Source: Candidatus Rokuibacteriota bacterium
GTDB lineage: Bacteria; Methylomirabilota; Methylomirabilia; Rokubacteriales; CSP1-6
Direction of reading: 5' to 3'
NCBI GenBank assembly: GCA_016866775.1
Contig: VGLJ01000001.1
Location: forward strand, 62,001 to 126,000
Length of the DNA stretch: 64,000 nt
Shown here: piece after piece, positions 25,033 to 34,802 of the stretch
How positions within the stretch are numbered: the first letter of the stretch is position 1
Layout of the letters: every line of letters starts with the position of its first letter
The notes under the pieces: model-generated
The model's database searches: none
What the model was told of the DNA's origin: nothing
The model's input: only the letters and a program-made list of their open reading frames with translations
Program-made: the position numbers and the translations under genes

Positions 25033-25950
25033 GTGCAGAGATTCATCCTCCGCCGGTTCTTCCAGAGCCTGGTGGTGCTGCTGGTCGTCGCCGTCGTCGT
25101 GTTTGCGCTGGCGCGGGTGACGGGCAACGCCGCCGACCTTCTGCTGCCCGAGGATGCCGGGCGTGAAGACCGCGAGCACCTGCTCAAGGCGCTCGGCCTC
25201 GATCGCCCGATGCACGAGCAGCTCGCCCGCTTCCTCAAGGGCGCGCTGAGCGGGGATCTCGGGATGTCGATCCGTTATCGCAAGCCCGCCGTCGAAGTCT
25301 TCTTCGAACGGCTGCCGAACACGCTCACGCTGGTGCCGATCGCGCTGCTCAGCGCCATCGTCATCTCCATCCCGCTCGGGCTGCTGGCCGCCGTCTATCG
25401 CGGGACGATCATCGACCGCGTCTCGGGCGCGATCGCCGTGCTCGGCATCGCCACGCCGTCGTTCTGGCTCGGCATCGTGCTCATCTACATCTTCTCGATC
25501 CAGCTCGGGTGGCTGCCGTCCGCGCGCATGGGCGGGCCCGCGCACTACATCCTGCCCACCATCACCCTCGCCGCGTTCCTGGTCGCCGGCATGATGCGGC
25601 TCGTCCGCTCGAGCGTGCTGGAGGTGCTCAACAGCGAGTTCGTGAAGCTCGCGCGGATCAAGGGGCTCTCGCAGACGGTGGTGATCTGGAAGCACTGCCT
25701 GCGGAACGCGCTGATTCCGGTCGTGACGCTCTTCGGCGTGTTCTTCGCGCTGCTCGTGACGGGCGCGATCGTCACGGAGACCGTCTTCGCGTGGCCGGGG
25801 GTCGGCCGCTTGACGTACGAGGCGGTGATCTTCCGCGACTACCCGCTGCTGCAGGCCGTGATCCTGCTCAAGGCGATGATCGTCCTCGGCGTGAACCTCG
25901 CCGTGGACATCCTCTACGCGTATCTCGACCCGCGGGTGAGGTATTCGTGA
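25033..25950 (+). CDS. ABC transporter permease (DppB/OppB-type)
   Basis: A 305-residue integral membrane permease: N-terminal RFILRRFFQSLVVLLVVAVVVF and EDREHLLKALGLDRPMHEQ are typical of DppB proteins, and the EAA coupling loop is SEFVKLARIKGLSQTVVIWK. Five to six hydrophobic segments follow. GTG 25033 is chosen because it directly precedes the first membrane helix and lies seven bases after the SBP stop. The second permease starts inside its stop codon (TGATG). Confidence 0.93.
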   Translation: MQRFILRRFFQSLVVLLVVAVVVFALARVTGNAADLLLPEDAGREDREHLLKALGLDRPMHEQLARFLKGALSGDLGMSIRYRKPAVEVFFERLPNTLTLVPIALLSAIVISIPLGLLAAVYRGTIIDRVSGAIAVLGIATPSFWLGIVLIYIFSIQLGWLPSARMGGPAHYILPTITLAAFLVAGMMRLVRSSVLEVLNSEFVKLARIKGLSQTVVIWKHCLRNALIPVVTLFGVFFALLVTGAIVTETVFAWPGVGRLTYEAVIFRDYPLLQAVILLKAMIVLGVNLAVDILYAYLDPRVRYS

Positions 25951-26837
25951 TGGCGATCACCACCGCGCCCGCCGACGTCGCCGTCGTCGACGACGCCGCC
26001 CCGCAGCGGGAGTTCAGACGCCTGCCGTGGGTGTCGTTCGCCGTCATCGCCGTGCTCGCCCTCGTCGCCGTGCTCGCACCGCTGATCGCGACGCACTCGC
26101 CGACGGAACAGTCGCTCCCCGACAAGCTGCGGCCGCCCGCGTGGCAGGAGGGCGGCAGCACGAAGCACCTGCTCGGCACCGACCTGCTGGGACGTGACGT
26201 GTTCAGCCGCCTGGTCTACGGGGCGCGCGTGAGCCTGACCGTGGCGATGTTCGCGCTGCTGTCGGGCGGGCTGATCGGGCTCGCGATCGGCATCCTCGCG
26301 GGCTATGCCGGCGGGCGCACCGACTCCGCGCTCATGCGCATCGTCGACGCCACCCTCACCTTCCCGACGATCCTCATCGCGCTCGTGCTCGCGGTGAGTC
26401 TCGGCGCGGGCCTGGGGACGATCGTGCTCGCGATCACCGTGATCATCTGGGCGCGGTTCGCGCGTGTGGTGCGGGGCGAGGTGCTGACGGTGAAGACGCG
26501 CGACTTCGTCGCGCTCGCGCGCGTGCACGGCTGCTCGCACGTCCGGATCATGGCGATCCACATCGTGCCGAACGTGCTGAACACGTTCATGGTCCTGATG
26601 ACGCTCCACATCGGCTTCGTCATCATCGTGGAGGCGTCGCTGTCGTTCCTCGGCGCCGGCATCCCGCCGCCGACGCCGTCGTGGGGCCAGATGGTCGCCG
26701 ACGGGCGCAGTCACATCGCGAGCGCGTGGTGGCTCTCCGCGCTGCCCGGCGCCGCCATCATGCTCGTCGTGCTCTCGTTCAACCTGTTCGGCGACTGGCT
26801 CCGCGACTGGCTCGATCCGCGCCTGCGGCAGGTGTGA
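25950..26837 (+). CDS. ABC transporter permease (DppC/OppC-type)
   Basis: A 295-residue permease. After a short cytoplasmic N-terminus the first helix is VSFAVIAVLALVAVLAPLIA, followed by LGTDLLGRDVFSRLVYGARVSL, the signature of DppC proteins, and the EAA loop RDFVALARVHGCSHVRIM. It pairs with the 25033 gene. ATG 25950 overlaps the previous stop; a GTG at 25947 is an alternative. Its own stop overlaps the ATPase start as TGATG. Confidence 0.93.
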   Translation: MAITTAPADVAVVDDAAPQREFRRLPWVSFAVIAVLALVAVLAPLIATHSPTEQSLPDKLRPPAWQEGGSTKHLLGTDLLGRDVFSRLVYGARVSLTVAMFALLSGGLIGLAIGILAGYAGGRTDSALMRIVDATLTFPTILIALVLAVSLGAGLGTIVLAITVIIWARFARVVRGEVLTVKTRDFVALARVHGCSHVRIMAIHIVPNVLNTFMVLMTLHIGFVIIVEASLSFLGAGIPPPTPSWGQMVADGRSHIASAWWLSALPGAAIMLVVLSFNLFGDWLRDWLDPRLRQV

Positions 26838-27799
26838 TGCTGCTCGACGTCAAGGATCTCCACGCGCACCTGCGCACGCGCTGGGGCACGGTGAAGGCCG
26901 TCGACGGCGTGAGCTTCTCGATCGAGGCCGGCGAGACGCTCGGCCTCGTCGGTGAGTCGGGCTCGGGCAAGACGATGACCGCGCTCTCGCTGCTGCGGCT
27001 CCTGCCCGAGCCCGCGGGCCGCATCGTCAACGGCCAGGTGCTGCTCGACGGCGAGGACCTGGTCGCGAAGAGCGAGCGGGAGATGCGGCGCATCCGCGGG
27101 CGACGGATCTCGATGATCCTCCAGGACCCGCAGACCTCGCTCAACCCGGTCTTCAACGTCGGCAACCAGATCGTCGAGGCGCTGCGCGTGCATCTCGGCC
27201 GCCGCGCGAACGGGCTGTGGAAGCGCGCGGAAGAGGCGCTCCGCCGGGTAAAGGTCGCGGCGCCGCAGGAGCGGCTGCGCTCCTTTCCGCATCAGATGAG
27301 CGGCGGGATGAAGCAGCGCGTGGTCGGCGCGATCGCGCTCGCCTCGGAGCCGAAGCTGCTGATCGCGGACGAGCCCACCACGGCGCTCGACGTGACGATC
27401 CAGCTCCAGTACCTGATGCTGCTGAAGGACGTTCAGGCGCGGATGGGGCTCGGCATGCTGTTCATCACCCACGACTTCGGGATCGTCGCGCGCATGTGCG
27501 ACCGCGTCGCCGTGATGTACGCGGGGCGGATCGTGGAGAGCGGGCCCGTGCGCGAGATCTTCAAGGCGCCGCGCCATCCGTACACCGCGGCGCTGATGGC
27601 GTCGGTCCCGCGCATGGAAGCGCGCGTGCACCGCCTGCCGTCCATCGACGGCCAGCCGCCCGCGCTCCATCGCCTGCCCGGCGGCTGCCGCTTCGCGCCG
27701 CGCTGCAGCTACGTCGACGAGCGCTGTCGCCTCGAGTACCCGCCGGCGGTCGCCATCGGTCGATCACACGCGGCGGCCTGCTGGAAAGTCGCACCGTGA
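26837..27799 (+). CDS. ABC transporter ATP-binding protein (OppD-type)
   Basis: A 320-residue ATPase with Walker A GESGSGKT, signature MSGGMKQRV, Walker [13 protein letters not shown] and switch His in LFITHDFG. The C-terminal oligopeptide extension follows, with [13 protein letters not shown] and [15 protein letters not shown], whose cysteines may bind a [4Fe-4S]-type cluster as in the family. It pairs with the next gene to form the ATPase dimer. It starts inside the permease stop and overlaps the next start as GTGA. Confidence 0.93.
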   Translation: MLLDVKDLHAHLRTRWGTVKAVDGVSFSIEAGETLGLVGESGSGKTMTALSLLRLLPEPAGRIVNGQVLLDGEDLVAKSEREMRRIRGRRISMILQDPQTSLNPVFNVGNQIVEALRVHLGRRANGLWKRAEEALRRVKVAAPQERLRSFPHQMSGGMKQRVVGAIALASEPKLLIADEPTTALDVTIQLQYLMLLKDVQARMGLGMLFITHDFGIVARMCDRVAVMYAGRIVESGPVREIFKAPRHPYTAALMASVPRMEARVHRLPSIDGQPPALHRLPGGCRFAPRCSYVDERCRLEYPPAVAIGRSHAAACWKVAP

Positions 27800-28779
27800 C
27801 CACGAACGGCGCCCGCCCGCTGATCCAGGTCGATGGGCTTGCGAAACACTTCCCGGTCACGCGCGGTCTCCTGCTCGCGCGCACCACGGGCCACGTGAAG
27901 GCCGTCGACGGCATCGACTTCACCATCGGGCGGAAGGAAACGCTGGGACTCGTCGGCGAATCGGGCTGCGGCAAGACGACAACCGTCCGGTTGCTGCTGC
28001 GCCTCGAGCATCCGACGGCGGGACGCGTGCTCCTCGGCGGTCAGGACGTGCACGCGCTCGAAGGCGACGCGCTTCGCGACTACCGCGCGAAGGTGCAGGC
28101 CGTGTTTCAGGACCCGTGGTCCTCGCTCAACCCGCGCCTGCGCGTGCGTGACACGATCGGCGAGGCGCTGGTCGTCACGCGCGGCGCGAGCGCGGCGAAG
28201 AAGCGCGAGCGCGTGCTCGAAGTGCTGGAGCAGGTCGGCCTGCCGGCCGACGCGGCGCACCGCTACCCGCACGAGTTTTCCGGCGGCCAGCGGCAGCGGA
28301 TCGCGCTCGCCGCCGCGCTGGCGTCGGAACCCGAGCTGATCGTCCTCGACGAGCCGGTCTCCGCGCTCGACGTGTCGATCCGCGCGCAGATCATGAACCT
28401 GCTGAAGGATCTGCAGGAGCGGCAGAAGGTCGCCTACCTGCTCGTCGCGCACAACCTGGCGACCGTGCGCTACATCGCGCACCGCACCGCGGTGATGTAC
28501 CTCGGCCGTCTCGTCGAGTACGCCGAGACCGAAGCGCTCTTCAAGGATCCGAAGCATCCGTACACGAAGGCCCTCTTCGCCGCCGCGCTCCCCGCGGATC
28601 CCGACGCGCCGGGCGGCGAGTTCGTGCTGCAGGGCGAGGTGCCGTCGCCGATCAACCCGCCGTCGGGCTGCCACTTCCACCCGCGCTGCCCGTTCGCGAA
28701 GCCGGAGTGCTCGACGGTCGACCCGCAGCCGAAGGCCGTCGCGTCGAACCAGATCGTCGCCTGCCACCTGTACGAGTAG
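27796..28779 (+). CDS. ABC transporter ATP-binding protein (OppF-type)
   Basis: A 327-residue ATPase, partner of the OppD-type protein: Walker A GESGCGKT, signature FSGGQRQRI, Walker B LIVLDEPVSALD, and the oligopeptide C-terminus SGCHFHPRCPFAKPEC. KHFPVTRGLLLARTTGHVKAVDG is a typical OppF opening. GTG 27796 sits inside the preceding stop. Together with the upstream genes it forms a complete five-component importer. The last base of its TAG begins the GTG of the desaturase. Confidence 0.93.
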   Translation: MTTNGARPLIQVDGLAKHFPVTRGLLLARTTGHVKAVDGIDFTIGRKETLGLVGESGCGKTTTVRLLLRLEHPTAGRVLLGGQDVHALEGDALRDYRAKVQAVFQDPWSSLNPRLRVRDTIGEALVVTRGASAAKKRERVLEVLEQVGLPADAAHRYPHEFSGGQRQRIALAAALASEPELIVLDEPVSALDVSIRAQIMNLLKDLQERQKVAYLLVAHNLATVRYIAHRTAVMYLGRLVEYAETEALFKDPKHPYTKALFAAALPADPDAPGGEFVLQGEVPSPINPPSGCHFHPRCPFAKPECSTVDPQPKAVASNQIVACHLYE

Positions 28780-29702
28780 TGCGCGACGACGCGCTCGTCC
28801 GGTTCACTGCGCACGAGCTTCCGCGCGAAGAGCTTCACGCGTTGATGGCACGGTCGGATGGGCCGGCGCTGCTGCGCGCCGCGTGGCACCTCGGGATCCT
28901 CGTTGTCAGCGGCACGCTCGTGTGGACGCTACGGTCCACGCCGTGGGCGCTACTGCTGATCGTCGTCCACGGCTACATGCTCGCGTTCATCTTCTGCGCG
29001 CTGCACGAGACCGCGCACCGCACGGCCTTCCGGACGCGCTGGCTGAACCCGGTGCTCGGCACGGTTGCCGGGCTGCTCGTCGTCTGGCCGTACCGCAATT
29101 ATCGTGTGTACCACTGGGACCATCACCGGTTCACGCAAGACGTCCACCGCGACCCTGAACTCTTCTTCCCGAAGCCTCGAAGCCTGCCGGCGTATCTCTT
29201 CGTGCTCACGGGCATTCCGAACGCGATCAGGCGCATCGGCGACCTCCTGCGGCTCGCGGCCGGACGGGCAGATCAACCGTGGATGGCCCCGTCAGAACAA
29301 CGGCCGCTGATCCTCGAAGCGCGCGCGTATCTGGCGGTCTATGTCGCGGTCAGTGCGATCTCGGTCGCGACCGGATCGGCGATGGCGCTCGTCGTGTGGA
29401 TCATTCCGTGGGGCGTGGGCCAGGCGTTCCTGCGGCCGTATCTCCTCGCCGAGCATACGGGATGCGCGTTCACCCGCGACTGCCTCGAGAACACGCGCAC
29501 GACGCTCACGCTCTTCCTCGTGCGCCTGTTCGCGTGGAACATGCCGTATCACGCGGATCACCACGCGTATCCGGCGGTCCCGTTCCACGCGCTACCGCGC
29601 CTGCACGCACGCATCCGCGGAAGGATCGACAACCTCGAGCCGGGGTACGTCACGGCCTCGGTGAAGGTCGCGCGTTACCTGTTCGGGCGGAACGCCGCCT
29701 AG
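28779..29702 (+). CDS. Fatty acid desaturase family protein
   Basis: A 307-residue membrane-bound di-iron desaturase. The three histidine boxes are HETAHRTAF (about residue 76), HWDHHRF (about 113) and HADHHAYP (about 258), each next to hydrophobic helices such as VVHGYMLAFIFCALHE. Such enzymes oxidise acyl chains, sterols or carotenoids with O2. It starts at GTG 28779 sharing one base with the ATPase stop, an odd partner for an importer. It might remodel the imported lipid-like solute. Its TAG shares a CTAG with the convergent exporter gene. Confidence 0.88.
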   Translation: MRDDALVRFTAHELPREELHALMARSDGPALLRAAWHLGILVVSGTLVWTLRSTPWALLLIVVHGYMLAFIFCALHETAHRTAFRTRWLNPVLGTVAGLLVVWPYRNYRVYHWDHHRFTQDVHRDPELFFPKPRSLPAYLFVLTGIPNAIRRIGDLLRLAAGRADQPWMAPSEQRPLILEARAYLAVYVAVSAISVATGSAMALVVWIIPWGVGQAFLRPYLLAEHTGCAFTRDCLENTRTTLTLFLVRLFAWNMPYHADHHAYPAVPFHALPRLHARIRGRIDNLEPGYVTASVKVARYLFGRNAA

Positions 29703-31294
29703 TCCTCCGCCGCGGGCAGCGGCTCCACGCGGCCCGGGCTCTCGCGCGCGCGCTCGTTCTGCTCGGTGCGCACGCGGCGCATGAGCGGCAGCAGCGGCAG
29801 GACGGCGAGGAAGACGATCGCGATCAGCCAGAAGTCGTCGACGTACGCCATGAGCTGTGCCTGCTCGGTCGTCGTGCGATAGAGCATCGCCATCGCGCGG
29901 CGGCTCGCGGTGAACGAATCCGCGCCCTGCGCGGTGAAGTGCTCCGTCCACTCCTTGAGCCGGCGCGCGGTGTCGGGGTCCCAGACGTTGACGTGGGTCA
30001 CGAGCGTCGACTGGTGCTCCTGGCTGCGGCGCACGAGGAACATCGTCGCCAGCGCGATGCCGATGCTGCCGCCCACGTTGCGCACGACGTTGTAGGCGGC
30101 AGTCGCGTTGCCCAGGCGTTCGAGACGGATCGTGGCGAGGGTCAGCACCTGCAGCGGCGGGAAGATGAAGCCCGCGCCGAAGCCCTGGAGGAAGCGCGGC
30201 CACGCGAGGCTCCAGTAGTCCATCTCGAGCGTGAGCCACGTCATCTGGATGGCGGAGACCGCGTTGAGCCCGCAGCCGAAGAGGAGGAGGAGCCGCTGGT
30301 CGACGCGCGAGACGAGACGTCCGGAGATCATCAGCGCGATCATCGTGCCGAGACCACCGGGGGCCAGGACGAGCCCGGAGTTCCACGCGTCGTAGCCGAG
30401 GATCTTCTGCGTGTAGAGCGCCAGCAGCAGCATGCTCGAATTGAAGGCGAGCCCGATGAGCGCGATGCACAGAGTGCCCACGGCGAAGTTCCGGTCGTTG
30501 AAGACGCGTAAATCGAGAATCGGCTCGTCGGCCCGGAGCTCCCGGATGACGAAGCCCGCCAGCGCAAGAAGGGCGGCGGCGAGCAGCCCCACGATCAGAT
30601 CCGACTGGAACCAGTCCTCCTTCTCGCCGAGATCGACCGCGAGCTGCAGGCAGCCGAAGCCGACCACCATGAGGACGATGCCGGAGAGATCGATGCCGGT
30701 CGGCTTCTTCACGAACGGCGAATCGAAGAGGAACGCGCTGGTCATGACGAAGCCGAGGAAGCCGATCGGGATGTTGATGTAGAAGATCCAGCGCCACGAC
30801 CAGTTGTCCGCGAGCCAGCCGCCGACGGTGGGGCCGAGGATCGGCGCCATCATGATCCCGACGCCCCACACCGCCATCGCGGTCCCGCGCTGCCGCAGCG
30901 GAAAGATCTCCCACATGATCGCCTGCGCCATCGGGATGATCGGTCCGCCGCCGAGCCCCTGGAGGACGCGCATCGCCACGAGGAACTCGAGATTCGGCGC
31001 GATCCCGGAGAGGAACGAGCTCGTCGCGAAGAGCACGGTGCAGATCAGGAAGAACCGGCGGCGGCCGAAGCGCGCGGAGAGCCAGCCCGTCGCCGGGATC
31101 GTGACCGCGTTGGCCGCGAGGAACGACGTGACGACCCACGACATCTCCTCGATGCCCGCGGAGAGCGAGCCCTGCATGTGCGGGAGCGCGACGTTGGTCA
31201 CGCTGGTGTCGAGCACCTGCATGACCGTCACCATCATCACGGAGAGCGTGATCGCCCACCGACGCGCCGGCGAGATGTTCTGAGGATCGGTCAC
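29699..31294 (-). CDS. DHA2 family efflux MFS transporter (EmrB/QacA-like)
   Basis: A 531-residue 14-helix major facilitator protein. MQVLDTSVTNVALPHMQGSL and SFLAANAVTIPATGWLSARFGRRRFF are the DHA2 motif A/D1 region; GLGGGPIIPMAQAIMWE and GPTVGGWLADNWSWRWIFYI continue the pattern. It exports drugs or other organic compounds with H+. GTG 31294 overlaps the upstream hydrolase stop (GTGA), so both are translated together. No HlyD-type adaptor is next to it. The C-terminus (NERARESPGRVEP) is short and charged. Confidence 0.92.
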   Translation of the reverse strand: MTDPQNISPARRWAITLSVMMVTVMQVLDTSVTNVALPHMQGSLSAGIEEMSWVVTSFLAANAVTIPATGWLSARFGRRRFFLICTVLFATSSFLSGIAPNLEFLVAMRVLQGLGGGPIIPMAQAIMWEIFPLRQRGTAMAVWGVGIMMAPILGPTVGGWLADNWSWRWIFYINIPIGFLGFVMTSAFLFDSPFVKKPTGIDLSGIVLMVVGFGCLQLAVDLGEKEDWFQSDLIVGLLAAALLALAGFVIRELRADEPILDLRVFNDRNFAVGTLCIALIGLAFNSSMLLLALYTQKILGYDAWNSGLVLAPGGLGTMIALMISGRLVSRVDQRLLLLFGCGLNAVSAIQMTWLTLEMDYWSLAWPRFLQGFGAGFIFPPLQVLTLATIRLERLGNATAAYNVVRNVGGSIGIALATMFLVRRSQEHQSTLVTHVNVWDPDTARRLKEWTEHFTAQGADSFTASRRAMAMLYRTTTEQAQLMAYVDDFWLIAIVFLAVLPLLPLMRRVRTEQNERARESPGRVEPLPAAED

Positions 31295-32379
31295 GACGTG
31301 ATCAGCGCGTCGACCACGCGGAAGAGGTTCCAGGCGTCCGCGGGGCCGTCGACGAAGCCCGCCCACGCGGCGCGCGGCCCGGTGTGATGGAACGTGCGAA
31401 GGATCGCAACCCGCGCACGGTCTCCTGCCGCCGCGGCCAGCCGCAGGCTTTCCGTGAACGGAATCGATGCGTCGCCGGCGCCGTGCGCGATGACGAGGCG
31501 TCCGGTGAGCCGCGGCACCGCGGCGGTCACGGAGAGCGCATCGAGCGCGTCGCGCGCGGGGGCGGGCAGCGCGGAGAGCAAACGGCCGACCTCGGTGTCG
31601 TCGCGCGCGCGCGCGAGCCGCACCATCGCCGCCGCCGGCGGTGACAGCCGCGCTTCGAGCGCCGTCGTATCGTCGGCAGGGTTCGCGAGCCGTCGCGCCA
31701 CCACCACCCGCAGGCCGGCGCGGTCGCCGGGCTCGAGGAAGCCGGCGAGCACGGCGAGCAGCTTCCAGCGGTTGTACGGCTCGGGCGTCTGCTCGTAGCG
31801 CCGACCGTCGTGCTCGTGCACGCCGCTCACGATGTAGCGGATCACGTGGCGCAGATCCGCGTAGCCACCGAAGCTGCCGACCACGGCCACGTCGCGCGCG
31901 TCCGCGGCGGCGAGCAGCGCCGGGCCCGCGCCGAAGCTGAAGCCGGCGACCCCGACGGGCACGCCGAGCCCGCGCGCGTGCTCGAGCGCCGCGCCCACTT
32001 CGATCGTCTCGCGTCCGCTCAGCGTGAACGCGGCCATGCCGGGAAAGTGCGGCACCAGCACCGCGATGTTCCGGCCCGCGAGGAGTCCGGCGAGGCGGGT
32101 GAGCTCCGGGTGATGACGGCCGGCGGCGGAGAGCCCGTGGACGAGCACGAGCGTGCGGCGCGGGTGGGCGGGACGATAGAGGTCGGCGCCGAGGTGGCCG
32201 TCGGGCAGCGGGATGCGGACCTCGACACGTGCGGGCTCCGGATAGAACGGCGCGAGCGGGCGCTGCATCGACGGCGACGCGAGCGCGAGCGAAAGCGTGA
32301 GCGCCGGCCACGCTGCGGCGACCACCAGGAGGGCGCCGACGAGGACGGCGCCGGTGGCGACGATGGCCCGGCGCTTCAT
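31291..32379 (-). CDS. Alpha/beta hydrolase family protein (membrane-anchored or exported)
   Basis: A 362-residue serine hydrolase with an N-terminal hydrophobic segment (VATGAVLVGALLVVAAAWPA). The oxyanion region is VLVHGLSAAG, the nucleophile elbow GFSFGAG, the acid AHGAGDASIP and the base His in FHHTGP. Such dienelactone-hydrolase-like proteins cleave esters or activated acids. It is the first gene of the exporter operon (overlap GTGA) and divergent from the MetE-like gene, so their promoters share about 38 bases. Confidence 0.85.
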   Translation of the reverse strand: MKRRAIVATGAVLVGALLVVAAAWPALTLSLALASPSMQRPLAPFYPEPARVEVRIPLPDGHLGADLYRPAHPRRTLVLVHGLSAAGRHHPELTRLAGLLAGRNIAVLVPHFPGMAAFTLSGRETIEVGAALEHARGLGVPVGVAGFSFGAGPALLAAADARDVAVVGSFGGYADLRHVIRYIVSGVHEHDGRRYEQTPEPYNRWKLLAVLAGFLEPGDRAGLRVVVARRLANPADDTTALEARLSPPAAAMVRLARARDDTEVGRLLSALPAPARDALDALSVTAAVPRLTGRLVIAHGAGDASIPFTESLRLAAAAGDRARVAILRTFHHTGPRAAWAGFVDGPADAWNLFRVVDALITS

Positions 32380-32416
32380 TCTCTGTGTCGCGCGTCATGG
32401 TAGCATCCGCGCATCC

Positions 32417-33559
32417 ATGAAACGGAGCACCGAGCGCATCCTCACGACGCATACCGGGAGCCTCCCGCGCCCGGACGATCTCATCCGGACGATGTTCGCG
32501 AAGGAGGAAGGCGTCCCGGTCGACCCGGCGGCACTCGCGGCGCGCATTCGCGCCGCCGTCGCCGACGTGGCGGCCACGCAGGCGCGCGCGGGCCTCGACG
32601 TCATCAACGACGGCGAGATGAGCAAGCCCAGCTACGCGACCTACGTGAAGGACCGCCTCCACGGATTCGGCGGCGCCAGCCATCCGCTTCGGTACCAGGA
32701 CCTCGTCGACTTCCCCGGCATGGCGCGCCGCGTGTTCGGCGATCCGGGGCGCGCGCGGCGCAAGACCCCGGCGTGCGACGGGCCGATCGGCGTGCGCGAC
32801 CCGCGCGCGGCACAGGCCGATGCCGACAACCTCAAGACGGCGCTCGCGCCCCTCTCCGTCACCGAAGGATTCATGAGCGCCGCGTCGCCCGGTGTCGTCT
32901 CGCTCTTCTTCCACAACGACCACTATCCGAGCCACGAGGCCTATCTCTTCGCGATCGCCGAGGCGATGCGCCACGAGTACGAGACCGTCGCGAAGGCCGG
33001 CTTCGTGCTGCAGATCGATTGCCCGGACCTGGCGATGGGCCGGCACATCCAGTTCGCGAAGCTGAGCCTCGCGGAGTTCCTCACGATGGCGCGGCTGCAC
33101 ATCGACGCGCTCAACCTGGCACTCGCGAACGTTCCGCCCGAGCAGGCGCGGGTCCACCTCTGCTGGGGCAACTACGAGGGGCCGCACCACTACGACGTGC
33201 CGATCGCCGACATCCTCGACGTCGTGTTCACCGCGCGCCCGGCGGGCATCTCGTTCGAGGCGTCGAACCCGCGGCACGCGCACGAGTGGCGCGTGTTCGA
33301 GCGCGCGAAGCTGCCGGCGGGCAAGGTCATCATCCCGGGCGTGATCGACTCGACGACCAACTTCATCGAGCACCCGGAGCTGGTCGCGGAGCGGATCATG
33401 AAGTACGCGACGCTCGTGGGCCGCGAGAACGTCATCGCGGGGACCGACTGCGGCTTCGGCACGTGGGTCGGTCAGTCGGCCGTGGATCCGGAGATCGTCT
33501 GGGCGAAGCTCGCCGCGATGGCCGAGGGCGCGCGCCTCGCCTCGCGCGCGCTGTGGTGA
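32417..33559 (+). CDS. Cobalamin-independent methionine synthase II family protein (core-MetE-like, copy 1)
   Basis: A 380-residue protein of the MetE C-terminal (UROD/MetE) barrel. It starts MKRSTERILTTHTGSLPRP and has zinc-type ligands at HLCWGNY (His, Cys), SFEASNPRHAHEW (Glu) and GTDCGFGT (Cys), matching the Zn site of MetE. Standalone C-terminal MetE proteins transfer methyl groups without the folate-binding N-terminal half, and some are methylcobalamin-dependent methionine synthases. ATG 32417 opens the conserved text. A second copy lies at 42860-44005. Confidence 0.87.
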   Translation: MKRSTERILTTHTGSLPRPDDLIRTMFAKEEGVPVDPAALAARIRAAVADVAATQARAGLDVINDGEMSKPSYATYVKDRLHGFGGASHPLRYQDLVDFPGMARRVFGDPGRARRKTPACDGPIGVRDPRAAQADADNLKTALAPLSVTEGFMSAASPGVVSLFFHNDHYPSHEAYLFAIAEAMRHEYETVAKAGFVLQIDCPDLAMGRHIQFAKLSLAEFLTMARLHIDALNLALANVPPEQARVHLCWGNYEGPHHYDVPIADILDVVFTARPAGISFEASNPRHAHEWRVFERAKLPAGKVIIPGVIDSTTNFIEHPELVAERIMKYATLVGRENVIAGTDCGFGTWVGQSAVDPEIVWAKLAAMAEGARLASRALW

Positions 33560-33583
33560 TCCGATGACGCCCCGACCTCGCCC

Positions 33584-34633
33584 TTATCGCAGCGCCGCGG
33601 CTCGCAGGCGCGGGAACACCGTGTCGCGGAACGCTTTGACCTCCGCGTCCGGTGGCGCGAACGTGAGGTACGGCATCAGGTAGAGGTTGCGCACGCCGAG
33701 CTTCGTCATCTCCGCGATGCGATCGGCGCAGTACTCCGGCGTGCCGATGAGACCGATCGCGTCGCACAGCTCGGCGACGGTCTCATCCGGGACGAACGAC
33801 GTCGCCGCGATGGCCGCCTCCCAGTCCTCCGCGTGCGAGAGGTCCGGATAGATCTTCCAGACCGCGTCGGGGACCGTGAGCTGCGGCAGCTTCACGCCGG
33901 CGGGGCCGAGCCACTGGCCGCCCCAGCGCAGCACCCCCCAGTGGACGGCGGTCGGACGCGCCAGCCGGCGCGCATCGGCGAGCGTCGGCGCCGTGCCCGT
34001 CCGCACCGCCCAGATGATCTCGAGATCTTCGACGCGGCGACCGCCACGCCTGGCGCCGGTCGCGAGATGCTCCAGCGCGGTCTCGACGATGCCGCGGTTG
34101 AAGCCGACCAGCAGCAGCACGCCGTCCGCGACCTCCCCCGCCAGCTCGATCGCCTTGAACCCCGACGCGGCCATCAAGACCGGAATCGGCGAGCGCGAGC
34201 CGTACGCCAGGCGGCCCGGCGTGCCGGAGAAGTCGACGCGCTCGCCGGCGAGCAACGACTTCACCGTCGTGATACACGCGCGCATGTCCGCGAGCGTCGC
34301 CGGCTTGCGGCCGATGGTGCTCGCCGACGTGTAGCCGGTGCCGATGATGAACTTCACGCGGCCCGGCGCCAGCTCCTCGACCGTGCGGATCCCGCCCGCG
34401 AGCACGCTCGCGTGGCGCGTGAACGGGTTCGTGACCGCGGGGAAGAGGGTGAGGTGCCCGGTCTGCGCCGCGGCCTGCCCGAGGACGACGAAGGTGTCGC
34501 GCGAGATCATCTGACTGTCGAGGATGCCGGCGCCGTCGAAGCCGGCGGCTTCGATGCTGCGGATCAGCGTCATCAGCTGCGGCATCGGCGACGTTCCGGG
34601 GACGCGCATCGAGACACGAACGGGTTGGCTCAT
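33584..34633 (-). CDS. LLM class flavin/F420-dependent oxidoreductase
   Basis: A 349-residue luciferase-like enzyme: RSIEAAGFDGAGILDSQM near the start, GRVKFIIGTGYTS, PVLMAASGFKAIELAGEVADGVLL and IGTPEYCADRIAEMTKLGV near the end are standard. Binding of F420 or FMN cannot be distinguished. ATG 34633 (MSQPVRVSMRV) is preferred over 34651. It converges with the MetE-like gene with 24 bases between stops. Its role is unknown. Confidence 0.88.
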   Translation of the reverse strand: MSQPVRVSMRVPGTSPMPQLMTLIRSIEAAGFDGAGILDSQMISRDTFVVLGQAAAQTGHLTLFPAVTNPFTRHASVLAGGIRTVEELAPGRVKFIIGTGYTSASTIGRKPATLADMRACITTVKSLLAGERVDFSGTPGRLAYGSRSPIPVLMAASGFKAIELAGEVADGVLLLVGFNRGIVETALEHLATGARRGGRRVEDLEIIWAVRTGTAPTLADARRLARPTAVHWGVLRWGGQWLGPAGVKLPQLTVPDAVWKIYPDLSHAEDWEAAIAATSFVPDETVAELCDAIGLIGTPEYCADRIAEMTKLGVRNLYLMPYLTFAPPDAEVKAFRDTVFPRLRAAALR

Positions 34634-34802
34634 GGCGGTGGATGGTAGCACCCACGGATGACGCGCGGCGTACCGAACCTGACGAGATTTGTCCGAGCAC
34701 TCACGCGAAAGTGATTGTCGTCTCAGCCCATCCGCTCTGGCATTTCTGTTGCACGCTCCTACGCGGCCGAGTGGAGAAGCTCGCCGAAATCAGGAGGTGG
34801 TC

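Noticed and set aside
31295-33373. Extended N-terminus of the DHA2 exporter frame (over 690 extra residues).
   Set aside because: The extension is low-complexity Arg/Ala text over the hydrolase and MetE-like genes; GTG 31294 starts the recognisable membrane protein.
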